Shown: positions 41,676-50,834, counted from the stretch's first letter. The stretch: DNA of 64,000 bases from an uncultured Bacteroidales bacterium (GCA_902787185.1 CADAFP010000005.1:1-64000), one strand, 5' to 3'. Translations and numbers: made by a program. The notes: a model not told the origin generated them from the sequence alone.

Positions 41676-42604
41676 TGAAGAAGACACTATTGATGCTGAT
41701 GCTGGCGCTCACTTGCGCCTTTGTTGCCCATGCCGACGAGGACGAGCCCGAGTTGACGTGCGAAGTCGAAGTCAACAGTGATAAAGTCTCAAACGCCAGC
41801 AAGGAGATTTTTGAAGACTTGAAAAAAGATATTACCGAGTACATCAACCAGTGGAAGTGGACCAACGCCATCTTCAGTGCAAACGAGAAGATTTACTGCA
41901 AACTCATGCTCACCATCAGTTCGTGGGAGGACGCGACAGGTGTGATGAAAGGAGATTTGCAGATTCAGTCACAACGGCCTGTTTTCAATAGCAGTTACAC
42001 GACCGCTGTCATCAACTTCAAAGACACCAAGGTCAATTTTGTCTATGAAAGAGGCCGTCCGTTGGAGCATTCTGACCAGGATATCAACAGCAACCTGACG
42101 GCAATCCTCGACTTTTGGGTCTATATCATCCTTGGCATGGACTTTGACACCTTTGAACTGAAGGGAGGCGAGCCCTATTATGAACAGGCAGCCCGAATCG
42201 TCAGACTGGCACAGACAACAGGTGAGCCCGGTTGGAAACCATTTGAGGACAATACTAACCGCAACGCTGTACTCAGCGCCTTAACCGACGCTAAAACGGC
42301 CCCCATACGCCAAGTGCTCTACGATTATCACCGTATGGGTTTGGACCAGATGGTGGTGAGTGTTGACAAAGGTCGCGCCACCATCACCCACACACTTGAG
42401 AACCTGGGCAAGATCTATGAGGTAGCCCCGTTGTCGGTATGTCTTGCCATGTTCAAGGACGCGAAGCTCGACGAACTCATCAATATCTACAGTAAAGCCA
42501 ATATGACCGAAAAAGAGTCGGTCTATGAGATGCTGTACCAGGTTTATCCGAGCGAGAACACGCGCCTCGAGGAGATTAAAAAGGAGAGCCGCCCCACATT
42601 GTAA
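41675..42604 (+). CDS. DUF4835 family protein, PorD-like
   Basis: A 309-aa exported protein: signal peptide about 1-20, then ELTCEVEVNSDKVSNASKEIFEDLKKDITEYINQWKW, FVYERGRPLEHSDQDINSNLTAILDFWVYIILGMDFDTF and other blocks typical of DUF4835. Family members are annotated as PorD-like proteins associated with the type IX secretion system, though a direct role is not certain. It overlaps coaBC by one base and recN by one base, an arrangement common in Bacteroidales. Confidence 0.87.
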   Translation: MKKTLLMLMLALTCAFVAHADEDEPELTCEVEVNSDKVSNASKEIFEDLKKDITEYINQWKWTNAIFSANEKIYCKLMLTISSWEDATGVMKGDLQIQSQRPVFNSSYTTAVINFKDTKVNFVYERGRPLEHSDQDINSNLTAILDFWVYIILGMDFDTFELKGGEPYYEQAARIVRLAQTTGEPGWKPFEDNTNRNAVLSALTDAKTAPIRQVLYDYHRMGLDQMVVSVDKGRATITHTLENLGKIYEVAPLSVCLAMFKDAKLDELINIYSKANMTEKESVYEMLYQVYPSENTRLEEIKKESRPTL

Positions 42605-44268
42605 TGATAAAGCTCCTTCACATTTCAAACTATGCCCTCATCAACAAACTTGATATCGAGTTTGCCGATGGCCTGACCATCATCACTGGCGAGACAGGTG
42701 CTGGAAAATCCATCATTCTTGGGGCCTTGTCGCTCATTATGGGTGAACGGGCCGACACCAAAGCCATCCGCGACAAGAACGCCAAGACCGTTGTTGAAGC
42801 GACGTTTGACATCAGCGGTTACCAGTTGGAATCCTTCTTCACCGACAATGACATTGATTGGGACGAGCATGAGTGCCTTGTCAGGCGCGAGTTGGCCCCC
42901 AACGGACGCTCCCGCGCATTTATTAATGACAGCCCCGTCCAGTTGGGCACGTTGCGTGAACTGAGCACCCGCCTGCTCGACATTCACTCACAACACAGCA
43001 ACATGCTGCTCTCGCAGCCTGCTTTTCAACTGTCCATCCTGGATAGTATAGCAGGCAATCGGGATTTGCTCGCCGCTTACCGCAAGGCTTACCAGGATTT
43101 CCGTGAAGCGTCGCGTGAGCTTGAGAACACCCGCAGCGCCATTGAGAAGTTGCGCACTGATGAGGATTACATCCGCTTCCAATTTGACCAACTGTCGGCC
43201 ATGCAGTTGCAACCCGATGAGGACCAAGAACTTGAGGCGTTGCAGAACAAACTGAGCAACGTCACCGAGCTGAAGGAAGTGCTCTGGAACGTGGAAAGCG
43301 AACTCAACAGCAACGAGAACAGCATCCTCGACCGTCTTGCCACCGTGGCACAGCGCCTGGAAGATGCCGAGAGCAACCTGACCGAGGTAGATGGTTTCGC
43401 TCCCAGGGTGCGCACCGCCATCATCGACCTCAAGGATATTGCCCAAAGTGTGGGCAACATCGTGGACACCCTGAATGACGACCCCGAGGAACTCGCCCGC
43501 GTCAATGAGCGTTTAGACAACATCTACACCCTGCAACGCAAGCACAATGCCCAAGACGTGAACCAACTGCTGGAAATCCAGCATGATTACGAGCGCCAAC
43601 TGGGTGAAATCGAGCATAACGACGAGATACTGGAAACCCTGTGTCAGCGTGTGGCAGCGGCACGACAAGCCGCGAATCAAATCGCCGCTCAACTGTCTTC
43701 CAAACGCAAGGACGCCGCCCAGCGGTTCAAGAAAGAACTGCTTGCCGCGGCAACACCCTTAGGGTTGAAAAACATCGCCTTTGACATCGATATCAAAACC
43801 ACCGAACTCACGACAAGCGGCACCGACAACGTCGAGTTCATGATGGCGTTTAACAAGAACCAGCAGCTGATGCCCGTTCGCGATACCGCGTCGGGCGGTG
43901 AGATTTCCCGCGTGATGCTGTGCATCAAGGCCATCATTGCCCGTCACATGAGGTTGCCGAGCATCATCTTTGACGAGGTGGACACGGGTGTGAGCGGAGA
44001 TGTCGCCAACATGATTGGCGAGATGATGGCAGGCATCGCCGAGACCATCCAGGTCATTGCCATCACCCACCTGCCGCAAGTTGCCGCCCATGGAGCCCAT
44101 CACCTGCGCGTCTTTAAGGCCGACAACGCCAACGAGACACTCACTCATGTCGAGTCGCTCGACGCCGACGAGCACATCATGGAGATAGCCCGTATGCTGA
44201 GCGGCAAGGACCTGAACCAAGCCGCCATCGATAACGCCAAATCACTCATCAAGAATAACACGAGATAA
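42604..44268 (+). CDS. recN: DNA repair protein RecN
   Basis: SMC-like ATPase that helps hold and repair double-strand breaks; 554 aa. Walker A is GETGAGKS (about 31-38) after ISNYALINKLDIEFADGL; the middle 150-350 is coiled coil; the signature is TASGGEISRVMLCIKAI and Walker B IIFDEVDTGVSGDVA, followed by ITHLPQVAAHG. Length is normal. Tight spacing with the PorD-like gene and rlmB shows one operon. Confidence 0.96.
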   Translation: MIKLLHISNYALINKLDIEFADGLTIITGETGAGKSIILGALSLIMGERADTKAIRDKNAKTVVEATFDISGYQLESFFTDNDIDWDEHECLVRRELAPNGRSRAFINDSPVQLGTLRELSTRLLDIHSQHSNMLLSQPAFQLSILDSIAGNRDLLAAYRKAYQDFREASRELENTRSAIEKLRTDEDYIRFQFDQLSAMQLQPDEDQELEALQNKLSNVTELKEVLWNVESELNSNENSILDRLATVAQRLEDAESNLTEVDGFAPRVRTAIIDLKDIAQSVGNIVDTLNDDPEELARVNERLDNIYTLQRKHNAQDVNQLLEIQHDYERQLGEIEHNDEILETLCQRVAAARQAANQIAAQLSSKRKDAAQRFKKELLAAATPLGLKNIAFDIDIKTTELTTSGTDNVEFMMAFNKNQQLMPVRDTASGGEISRVMLCIKAIIARHMRLPSIIFDEVDTGVSGDVANMIGEMMAGIAETIQVIAITHLPQVAAHGAHHLRVFKADNANETLTHVESLDADEHIMEIARMLSGKDLNQAAIDNAKSLIKNNTR

Positions 44269-44269
44269 C

Positions 44270-45028
44270 ATGATAGACAAGACCCAATACATCTACGGCA
44301 TCCATGCCGTGCTTGAAGCCATCGATGCCGGCAAAGACATCGACAAAATCCTGTTGAGCAAGACACTCAATGCCGAAACCGCTCAGGAAATCAGCGAGCG
44401 CGCCCGCCAGTTGCGGGTACCCGTGCAACGTGTTCCCGTGCAAAAGATTGACCGTATCACACGGCGCAACCATCAAGGCATCCTCGCCATGCTTGCCGCC
44501 GTGACCTATTACCGGGTCGAGGACCTGGTGCCTCAACTCTTTGACGAGGGCGAGAACCCCTTTGTCGTCGTGCTTGACGGCGTGACCGACGTGCGCAACT
44601 TTGGCGCCGTTGCCCGCACGTGTGAGTGCGCGGGCGTGAGTGCCATCGTTATCCCCGACCGCGAGAGTGTGAGTGTCAATGCCGATGCTGTCAAGACGTC
44701 GGCTGGCGCACTGAATTACCTGCCCGTGTGCCGCGAACACAACCTTGTCAACGCTGTTAAGTTGCTGCGTGATAGTGGCTTTAAGATTGTAGGCACCAGC
44801 GACAAGAGCCACACCACCTACACCCAGGCCGACTATACCGGCCCGGTGGCTATCGTGCTGGGGGCTGAGGACAAAGGCATCTCACCCGAAATCATGAAGT
44901 TGTGCGACACCCAGGTGCTCATTCCAGAGTTTGGGCATATCAACTCCCTGAATGTGTCGGTTGCGGGTGGCATCATCATCTATGAAGTCGTCAGACAACG
45001 CCTCCATGATGGTCAATCGGTGAATTAA
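44270..45028 (+). CDS. rlmB: 23S rRNA 2'-O-methyltransferase RlmB/TrmH family
   Basis: A 252-aa SPOUT methyltransferase with an N-terminal RNA-binding domain (IYGIHAVLEAID ... KIDRITRRNHQGILA) and the trefoil-knot motifs DGVTDVRNFGAVARTCECAGV, IVLGAEDKGIS and INSLNVSVAGGIIIYEVVRQR. The family methylates the ribose of G2251 in 23S rRNA. It starts one base after recN. Confidence 0.93.
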   Translation: MIDKTQYIYGIHAVLEAIDAGKDIDKILLSKTLNAETAQEISERARQLRVPVQRVPVQKIDRITRRNHQGILAMLAAVTYYRVEDLVPQLFDEGENPFVVVLDGVTDVRNFGAVARTCECAGVSAIVIPDRESVSVNADAVKTSAGALNYLPVCREHNLVNAVKLLRDSGFKIVGTSDKSHTTYTQADYTGPVAIVLGAEDKGISPEIMKLCDTQVLIPEFGHINSLNVSVAGGIIIYEVVRQRLHDGQSVN

Positions 45029-45040
45029 GCGCCGTTTTGG

Positions 45041-45071
45041 TTGCCAACACCACCTTTTTTTGTTAATTTTG
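45041..45071 (+). promoter_or_regulatory. Promoter for nusB
   Basis: TTG (45041-45043), 20 bp, TAATTTTG (45064-45071), about 21 bp before ATG 45093. This supports the MINRV start over an earlier codon at 45060. Confidence 0.6.
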
Positions 45072-45092
45072 CAAGTTCAAAATTTTGATACT

Positions 45093-46025
45093 ATGATCAA
45101 TCGAGTTTTAATCAGAGCCAAAGTCGTACAGAACCTGTACTCCTATATCCTCACGCGTCCCGAGCGCACGTTATCCAGCGCGCTTAAGGAACTCGACGTG
45201 AGCCTGTCCAAGACCTATGAGCTGTATCACTATCTGTTGCGCCTGCCTGTGGAATTGACGCACATCCAGGAGATGCGCCTCGACGAGGCCCGCAACAAGT
45301 ACCTGCCCAGCGAGGAGGAATTGAACCCCAACATGAAGTTTGTGAACAACCGTCTCGTGAAGGCCCTCGCGTCCAATGAGCAGCTGGAGCAGTATGCCCA
45401 GGAGCACACCGTGACGTGGAACGACGACCCCATCCTTGAACGTCTGATTCTCGACAAGGTCATCAAGAGTGACCTGTATCAGGATTATATGGCAGCCAAG
45501 GATGACGACATTGCCGCCGACAGCGCACTGTGGCAGCAACTCATCAAGCAGGTCATCCTTCCCGATGAGAATATGGCCGACGCCATCGAGCAACGCTCCC
45601 TGTACTGGACCGAGGATGACATGGAACTGATGTGCCAGTTCGTGTGCAAAACCTTCCGTCGCATTGCCGATGGCGAGGAAGACGTTGTCCTGCCCATGTT
45701 CAAAGACGAGGAGGACAGCGAGTTCGGCAAGAATCTGTTTAGCGCCACCGTTACCCAGATGCCCGAGAACAACATCATCATTGATGACCTGGTTCAGGAA
45801 AGCCGGTGGGACAAGGACCGCATCGTGCTGATGGACCGCATCATCATGTGTGCCGCCCTTGCCGAGATGCGCACTTTTGACAAAATCCCCGTTGCGGTGA
45901 CACTCAACGAGTATATCGAGCTTGCCAAGAACTTCAGCACCGCTGCAAGCGGCAAGTTTGTCAACGGCATCCTCAACAATGCCGTCAGAAAGTTGCGCAT
46001 CGAGGGCAAACTGCTCAAACAGTAA
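45093..46025 (+). CDS. nusB: Transcription antitermination factor NusB, long form
   Basis: RNA-binding factor for ribosomal RNA antitermination. The 310-aa protein starts MINRVLIRAKVVQNLYSY; the classic NusB domain occupies the C-terminal half (WDKDRIVLMDRIIMCAALAEMRTFDKIPVAVTLNEYIELAKNFST, GKFVNGILNNAVRKL). The doubled length with an N-terminal extension is normal for Bacteroidetes. It has its own promoter and is followed by a heptad array and yajC. Confidence 0.94.
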   Translation: MINRVLIRAKVVQNLYSYILTRPERTLSSALKELDVSLSKTYELYHYLLRLPVELTHIQEMRLDEARNKYLPSEEELNPNMKFVNNRLVKALASNEQLEQYAQEHTVTWNDDPILERLILDKVIKSDLYQDYMAAKDDDIAADSALWQQLIKQVILPDENMADAIEQRSLYWTEDDMELMCQFVCKTFRRIADGEEDVVLPMFKDEEDSEFGKNLFSATVTQMPENNIIIDDLVQESRWDKDRIVLMDRIIMCAALAEMRTFDKIPVAVTLNEYIELAKNFSTAASGKFVNGILNNAVRKLRIEGKLLKQ

Positions 46026-46036
46026 CCCGTCCCCCA

Positions 46037-46078
46037 AACTAAAAACTAAGGGCTAAAAACTAAGGACTAAGGACTAAA
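46037..46078. repeat. Heptad array nnCTAAn after nusB
   Basis: Six units AACTAAA, AACTAAG, GGCTAAA, AACTAAG, GACTAAG, GACTAAA, beginning 11 bp after the nusB stop and filling much of the gap to yajC. The CTAA core recurs every 7 bp. Confidence 0.85.
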
Positions 46079-46113
46079 AACAATTAATAATCAATCATTT
46101 AATAACTACAATT

Positions 46114-46437
46114 ATGCTTAACACTATTTTATTGCAAGCAGCACCCACTCCTCCTGGAGGTGGCGGCAGTTCGTTATCCTTCATCCTGATGATGGTTGCT
46201 GTCTTCGCTATCATTTATTTCATGATGATAGCACCGCAACAGAAGAAACAGAAGAAGATCAACGCTTTCCGCGATAGCCTCAAGAATGGTGACAAGGTGA
46301 TGACCGCCGGTGGCATCTATGGCCGCATTCGCGAGGTCAAGGACAACTATGTCCTGCTGGAAATTGACAGCAACGTAACCATTAAGATTGATAAGAACTC
46401 CATCTATCAGTCGATGGAAGACGTTGCCACCAAGTAA
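46114..46437 (+). CDS. yajC: Preprotein translocase subunit YajC
   Basis: A 107-aa small membrane protein of the SecDF-YajC accessory complex. A single membrane segment at about 21-40 (SFILMMVAVFAIIYFMMIAPQ, in part) is followed by QQKKQKKINAFRDSLKNGDKVMTAGGIYGRI and IDSNVTIKIDKNSI, the YajC signature. It stands between nusB and the YbbR gene in the same direction. Confidence 0.95.
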   Translation: MLNTILLQAAPTPPGGGGSSLSFILMMVAVFAIIYFMMIAPQQKKQKKINAFRDSLKNGDKVMTAGGIYGRIREVKDNYVLLEIDSNVTIKIDKNSIYQSMEDVATK

Positions 46438-46475
46438 TTTAAGATACCTGACAGTCAACAAGGCAAGCAAGAGAC

Positions 46476-47438
46476 GTGAAACTGATTGACAACATACGCA
46501 ACAAGATACAGGAGTCGCCGCGCACAAGGTCGATTCTGCTCTATCTGTTGTTTGTTGTCATCTCGGCGGTGTTCTGGTGTTTCTTGACCTTTAACCGCGA
46601 TGTCAAGCTCGACGTCAAGGTACCCGTCAAAATCAGTATGCCCAGCAACGTCCACCTGCTGTCGAGGGTGCCCGATACGCTCACCGTCACTGTGAATGAC
46701 CGTGGCTACCGGTTCTTCTCCTTCCTGTTTCAGCAGACACCAACGCTGACCCTGCGCTTCAGCGACTACAACGATGGCAATGGCTACTTCAAGGTTGACC
46801 AGAGTCACCTGAGAAAAGCGTTGGCAGGGGTGTTGAACAAGCAGGCCAACATCGTGAGCGTCCTGCCTGAGAACATCAATATCAAGTTCACCGACCTGCC
46901 TGGCAAGAAAGTGCCCGTCAAGACCGACATCGTGGTCGAGCCACGCGAGGACTACACCCTGTATGGCGCTCTTATCCAGAGCCAAGACTCAGTGCTCGTC
47001 TTCAGTGACGCCAAGACGTTGAACGAGATTAACGAGGTGTTTACCTATCATGTCGAGGAACTCGAGCTGACCGATACCCTGCGACGCAAGGTGTTGATCG
47101 CCCCCATCAACGGAGCAGCGATTGAGCCGCGAGCCATCGATATTATGGTGCCCATCGAAAAGCTGAAATCGCAAACGCGTTCGGTGAAGATTGTCGTGCG
47201 CAACGCTCCTCCAGGCTTGAAGATGCTGCTCTTCCCAAGCGATGTGGAAGTGAGTTACCGCTCGCCAGCGAGCCGAGCCAATGACGAAGGAGGCATCACC
47301 GCTGTGGTCGATTACAACTCGGTTGACTTCAACTCGACAAGTAATAAGGTAAAAGTGCAAGTTGGCGAGGTGCCAGCCGCATACCAGGATGTGAAGTTCT
47401 CCCACGACAGTGTCGAGTACATCATTGAGAAGCATTAA
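46476..47438 (+). CDS. YbbR-like domain protein
   Basis: A 320-aa protein with one N-terminal membrane segment (about 19-38, ILLYLLFVVISAVFWCFL) and an extracytoplasmic part made of YbbR-like repeats (VPVKISMPSNVHLLSRVPDTLTVTV, KKVPVKTDIVVEP, and later copies). Start is a GTG at 46476; no better ATG is near. YbbR (CdaR) proteins control diadenylate cyclase in Firmicutes, but no cyclase gene is adjacent here. Followed by coaE after 2 bp. Confidence 0.85.
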   Translation: MKLIDNIRNKIQESPRTRSILLYLLFVVISAVFWCFLTFNRDVKLDVKVPVKISMPSNVHLLSRVPDTLTVTVNDRGYRFFSFLFQQTPTLTLRFSDYNDGNGYFKVDQSHLRKALAGVLNKQANIVSVLPENINIKFTDLPGKKVPVKTDIVVEPREDYTLYGALIQSQDSVLVFSDAKTLNEINEVFTYHVEELELTDTLRRKVLIAPINGAAIEPRAIDIMVPIEKLKSQTRSVKIVVRNAPPGLKMLLFPSDVEVSYRSPASRANDEGGITAVVDYNSVDFNSTSNKVKVQVGEVPAAYQDVKFSHDSVEYIIEKH

Positions 47439-47440
47439 GG

Positions 47441-48022
47441 ATGAAACTGATTGCTATTACTGGTGGTATCGGTAGCGGCAAGAGTGTCGTGTCGCGCATG
47501 GTTCACGTGATGGGCCATGAGGTCTATGACTGTGACTCACGGGCCAAATCGCTGATGATTGAAGACCCGTTAGTGCGCCAAGAGCTGATGCAGGCCTTTG
47601 GCAAGGAGACCTACCTTGATGACGGCTCACTCAACCGCGCCCACCTGAGCGCGGCGGCATTTACCGATCCAACCGCCCTCATGAGGTTAAACGCCATCGT
47701 TCACCCCGCCACGGCAACCGACCTGATACGTTGGGCCGATGAACAGGCCGCCGGCGGTGCCACTATCGCCTTTGTCGAGACCGCGCTGCTCCGCACCTCT
47801 GGACTTGACCGTGTAGTGGACGAGGTGTGGCATGTGACAGCGCCCGAGCAGGTGCGCATCGACCGCGTGATTGCCCGCAGCGGGCTCTCTGCCGCCCAAG
47901 TCAAGGAACGCATCGAAGCCCAGCGCGATGAAGAAACGATTGCCGACGGAGAGCAGGTCATTGTCAACGACAACGCCAGTGCCCTGCTGCCCCAGGTCAT
48001 GGAACTGCTCTCTACTTGCTGA
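47441..48022 (+). CDS. coaE: Dephospho-CoA kinase
   Basis: Phosphorylates the ribose 3'-OH of dephospho-CoA, the last step of CoA synthesis. The 193-aa protein has the P-loop GGIGSGKS (8-15), YDCDSRAKSLM, LNAIVHPATA, FVETALL and the C-terminal lid with Arg residues (RIEAQRDEE). Length is normal. It is 2 bp after the YbbR gene. Confidence 0.95.
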   Translation: MKLIAITGGIGSGKSVVSRMVHVMGHEVYDCDSRAKSLMIEDPLVRQELMQAFGKETYLDDGSLNRAHLSAAAFTDPTALMRLNAIVHPATATDLIRWADEQAAGGATIAFVETALLRTSGLDRVVDEVWHVTAPEQVRIDRVIARSGLSAAQVKERIEAQRDEETIADGEQVIVNDNASALLPQVMELLSTC

Positions 48023-48115
48023 CGTTAGGATATATCTGAAAACCGAGGGCCACGTCAAGGAGAGGCCCACCTAAATGGAAACCAATAACAATTTATCAAT
48101 ATCAACATTCAAACT

Positions 48116-48562
48116 ATGCTGAAGAAAATTTTATCCATCTCGGGACGTCCCGGACTTTATCAACTCGTGTCATACGGCAAAAACATGCTGCTGGTCGAAA
48201 CCATTCCTGCAGGCCGCCGTTTCCCCATTCATTCACGTGAGCGCGTGATGTCGCTGGGCGACATTTCAATCTATACCACCAGCGAGGATATTCCTCTGTC
48301 GAAGGTGCTGGAGAATGTGGGCAAGAAGTATGACAACAAACCCATTGACGCCAAGGCCATCGCTACCCCTGACCAGCTGCACGAGTTCATCGGCGGCGTG
48401 CTGGAAAACTGGGACAACGAGCGCGTCCACAATAGCGATATCAAGAAAATCATCTCCTGGTACAACATTCTTGTGGGAGCCGGTATCACCGACTTTACCG
48501 CTAAGGAAGAGGAGGAAGAAAAAGCCGAAGAGGCTACCGAAGAGAAGAAAGACGAAGAATAA
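48116..48562 (+). CDS. DUF5606 protein
   Basis: A 148-aa cytosolic protein found throughout Bacteroidetes: KKILSISGRPGLYQLVSYGKNMLLVE, FPIHSRERVMSLGDISIYT, NSDIKKIISWYNILVGAGITDF. The C-terminal 20 residues are almost all Glu/Lys and probably disordered. Function unknown. Its place after coaE is typical for the group. Confidence 0.88.
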   Translation: MLKKILSISGRPGLYQLVSYGKNMLLVETIPAGRRFPIHSRERVMSLGDISIYTTSEDIPLSKVLENVGKKYDNKPIDAKAIATPDQLHEFIGGVLENWDNERVHNSDIKKIISWYNILVGAGITDFTAKEEEEEKAEEATEEKKDEE

Positions 48563-48603
48563 ACTTTCAGCCTTAAGCTATTTAGCTGTCAACTTGAAAA
48601 CAA

Positions 48604-49245
48604 ATGCTAAAAAGCGGCAAACAGATACTATACCTGGCAGCGGCGATATTCTTGTCGCTGCCAGTGGTATCGTGCCGCAGCACCAGCAGCAACACACACA
48701 CCTACCGCCCCTATCATGAGCGCCGCAACCGCGGCGGGTCGTCCACCGACAATGACATAGACTCACCACGGTCCAAGGAAAACAAAAACGTCATCACGCC
48801 AAGCGGCCACGGCTTAGTGAGCGACGAGTGGGCACGCCTTGACATCAAACTGGGAAGAAAAGACAACAAAGCCTTATACAAGGAGTTAAAACGCTGGCTG
48901 GGAACGCCATACGTCTATGCCGCGCACACCTGCGGCGAGGGCACGGATTGCTCAGGAATGGTCATGGAGGTTTTCCTCAAGGTCTATGGGATCAAGGTTC
49001 ACCGCAACTCGGCAAAGATGTTGGAGCAGAACTGCAAGCCCATCGACGTTGATGACCTGCGCGAGGGAGACCTGGTGTTCTTCATCACCAGCAGTGACGG
49101 GCACGTGTCCCATGTGGGCATTTACCTGAAAGACTATAAATTTGTTCATGCCTCATCATCGCGCGGCGTTGCCGTCGATGACCTGCGGCAAAACTACTAC
49201 GCCACCCACTTCCACACAGCAGCGCGCGTCATCACAAAGAATTAG
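48604..49245 (+). CDS. NlpC/P60 family lipoprotein peptidase
   Basis: A 213-aa cell-wall peptidase. Signal and lipobox end at Cys24 (LPVVSCRS), a Ser/Thr/Arg-rich linker follows, and the NlpC/P60 domain runs from about 90 with the catalytic cysteine in GTDCSGMVM, the histidine in GHVSHVGIYL and a third polar residue in FVHASSSRG. Such enzymes cut peptide stems in peptidoglycan. Its TAG stop is the first unit of a heptad array. Confidence 0.92.
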   Translation: MLKSGKQILYLAAAIFLSLPVVSCRSTSSNTHTYRPYHERRNRGGSSTDNDIDSPRSKENKNVITPSGHGLVSDEWARLDIKLGRKDNKALYKELKRWLGTPYVYAAHTCGEGTDCSGMVMEVFLKVYGIKVHRNSAKMLEQNCKPIDVDDLREGDLVFFITSSDGHVSHVGIYLKDYKFVHASSSRGVAVDDLRQNYYATHFHTAARVITKN

Positions 49246-49361
49246 GAGTTAGGAGTTAGAAATTAGGAGTTAGAACGCCACCTAATGCCTAAAGCCTAAT
49301 GCCTAAAGCCTAAGACCTAAAGCCTAATGCCTAAAGCCTAATGCCTAAAAGCTAAAGCCTA
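49242..49361. repeat. Opposed heptad arrays between NlpC/P60 and M64 genes
   Basis: Five TTAGnnn units (49242-49276, mainly TTAGGAG) begin in the TAG stop of the rightward NlpC/P60 gene. After GCCA come twelve CCTAAnn units (49281-49364, mainly CCTAATG and CCTAAAG alternating), which run into the stop codon of the leftward M64 gene at 49359. Seen from each gene the array starts at its own stop with the TTAG orientation. Confidence 0.92.
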
Positions 49362-50771
49362 ATGAGCCGTGTAGAAATCGGTGATGCGCTGGATTGCGCG
49401 GGAGCATACGGGGCAGAAATTGGCCACTTCATTGATTTTCATGCGGCATTCCTGTGCGGGACGATAGACGCCCTTGGATTGGTATCCCCCACCCTCAAAC
49501 ACACCTACACGTTGTGTTGCGGCATCAAGCATGCGCTGCTCCTTCTCGTTCTTAATTTCGCGGTAATTGGGAACCTTGGGATCAGGAGGCGTGGGAATAG
49601 CCGTACCCTTGGGAAGCATATCAGCCCACTTGCTCTGGAAATCGACGAGAGTGGTGAGGTTAGGCTCCCACGGCTCGGTGTCGGCCGGATACATCGACTC
49701 GTAAGCGTCATCATAGAAATACTCGTCGCCCAGGCCTGCATAGGCATGACCGAACTCATGCACCAGCACCTGATGGAAGGTGGGATGGTCGCTGGTTGTG
49801 ACCGTTAACTGGTTGTAGATGCCGCCACCGCCATAGGTGTCGCTGTTGACCAGCACGATGATGTGCTCAAAGGGCACACCCGACAGCACGTCATACAAGC
49901 GGTGAATGTCCTGAGTCATCAGGTAGCGGTCGCTGTAGAAGGTGTCGTAATGGGTTCCCACGGGTGTGGCACTCCAGAGCCCCAAATGAGGCACGCTGGG
50001 TCCGCTGGTCAACGACTCGGCGGCCACGGCCACGACATTGAAACGGTCCTTAAGCGAGGTAAAAGGCTCGTGGGCGAACAAGGCATCAACAACGCGCTGG
50101 CAGTCGTTGTAGAACTTACCCATCTGGGCACGGGTGTAGCCCTCGGCAACAATCGCCAGGTCGATGCACTCGGTAATGTCGGGCACTCCATCAAGAGGTC
50201 CCTCGGTAGGCACATAGTCACGCTTGCCAGGCTGGTCATTCTCCTTTTTCTCAACAGGCAGGGTCTTGCCTTTCCAAATGTAGTGGAACGGGATGCCGTT
50301 GTCACCTATCTGACGGATGAGGATGTCGGCAGGATCAACCGTATGCGTCAAGCTGGTCACCACCTTGCCATGGAAATCGGTGAGCGAGACGGTAATATCG
50401 ACGGGTTGCTTGGGCATGGGCACATTGTAACTGGTGGCGAAGGCTTTGCTCACCTTAGTCGCCTCCTCGGTAGCCAGCCACTCCTGGAAAAGCGTGGAGA
50501 AGGTGTGTACAAACAGCACCTCACCCGTTGCGTTATCCTTCATGCGGATTTGGCCGTTACCTGCAAGGGGGACATCGTTGAGTCGGCTTTTGCGTCCTGC
50601 CCATTGCGGCGTGACATACATCTGCTCGAGATAAATCTGCTGGGCATCATGGTTGCCGGCAAACACATAGTCAAGCCTTAACGTGCGACCATCAAAATAA
50701 TCGTCAAACTGTTGCGCCACCACAGTAATGGCAGCAAGCGTGAAAAATAGCGAAATGAGAATTCTGTTCAT
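49359..50771 (-). CDS. M64 family secreted metallopeptidase
   Basis: A 470-aa exported zinc peptidase: signal peptide 1-20, an N-terminal beta-rich domain to about 190, and a peptidase M64 domain with DLAIVAEGYTRAQMGKF, GTHYDTFYSDRYLM and the zinc motif HEFGHAYAGLGDE (338-350). M64 enzymes include IgA peptidases of gut clostridia; the substrate here is unknown. The C-terminal CRMKINEVANFCPVCSRAIQRI is the usual family ending. It lies opposite to its neighbours, and is divergent from the HsdR-N-like gene. Confidence 0.92.
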   Translation of the reverse strand: MNRILISLFFTLAAITVVAQQFDDYFDGRTLRLDYVFAGNHDAQQIYLEQMYVTPQWAGRKSRLNDVPLAGNGQIRMKDNATGEVLFVHTFSTLFQEWLATEEATKVSKAFATSYNVPMPKQPVDITVSLTDFHGKVVTSLTHTVDPADILIRQIGDNGIPFHYIWKGKTLPVEKKENDQPGKRDYVPTEGPLDGVPDITECIDLAIVAEGYTRAQMGKFYNDCQRVVDALFAHEPFTSLKDRFNVVAVAAESLTSGPSVPHLGLWSATPVGTHYDTFYSDRYLMTQDIHRLYDVLSGVPFEHIIVLVNSDTYGGGGIYNQLTVTTSDHPTFHQVLVHEFGHAYAGLGDEYFYDDAYESMYPADTEPWEPNLTTLVDFQSKWADMLPKGTAIPTPPDPKVPNYREIKNEKEQRMLDAATQRVGVFEGGGYQSKGVYRPAQECRMKINEVANFCPVCSRAIQRITDFYTAH

Positions 50772-50793
50772 TGTATTTATGATTTAACTGTTG

Positions 50794-50801
50794 CAAAGGT
50801 A
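50794..50801 (-). promoter_or_regulatory. Promoter -7 box for the M64 gene
   Basis: TACCTTTG on the minus strand, 23 bp upstream of the M64 ATG. Confidence 0.5.
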
Positions 50802-50813
50802 ATCATTTTTTTC

Positions 50814-50834
50814 TTACGTGCTGGTAGCACGTAA
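50814..50834. promoter_or_regulatory. Palindrome in a divergent promoter region
   Basis: TTACGTGC-TGGTA-GCACGTAA, a perfect 8-bp inverted repeat with a 5-bp centre, sits near the -33 region of the leftward M64 promoter and upstream of the rightward one. It could be an operator; no regulator is assigned. Confidence 0.45.
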
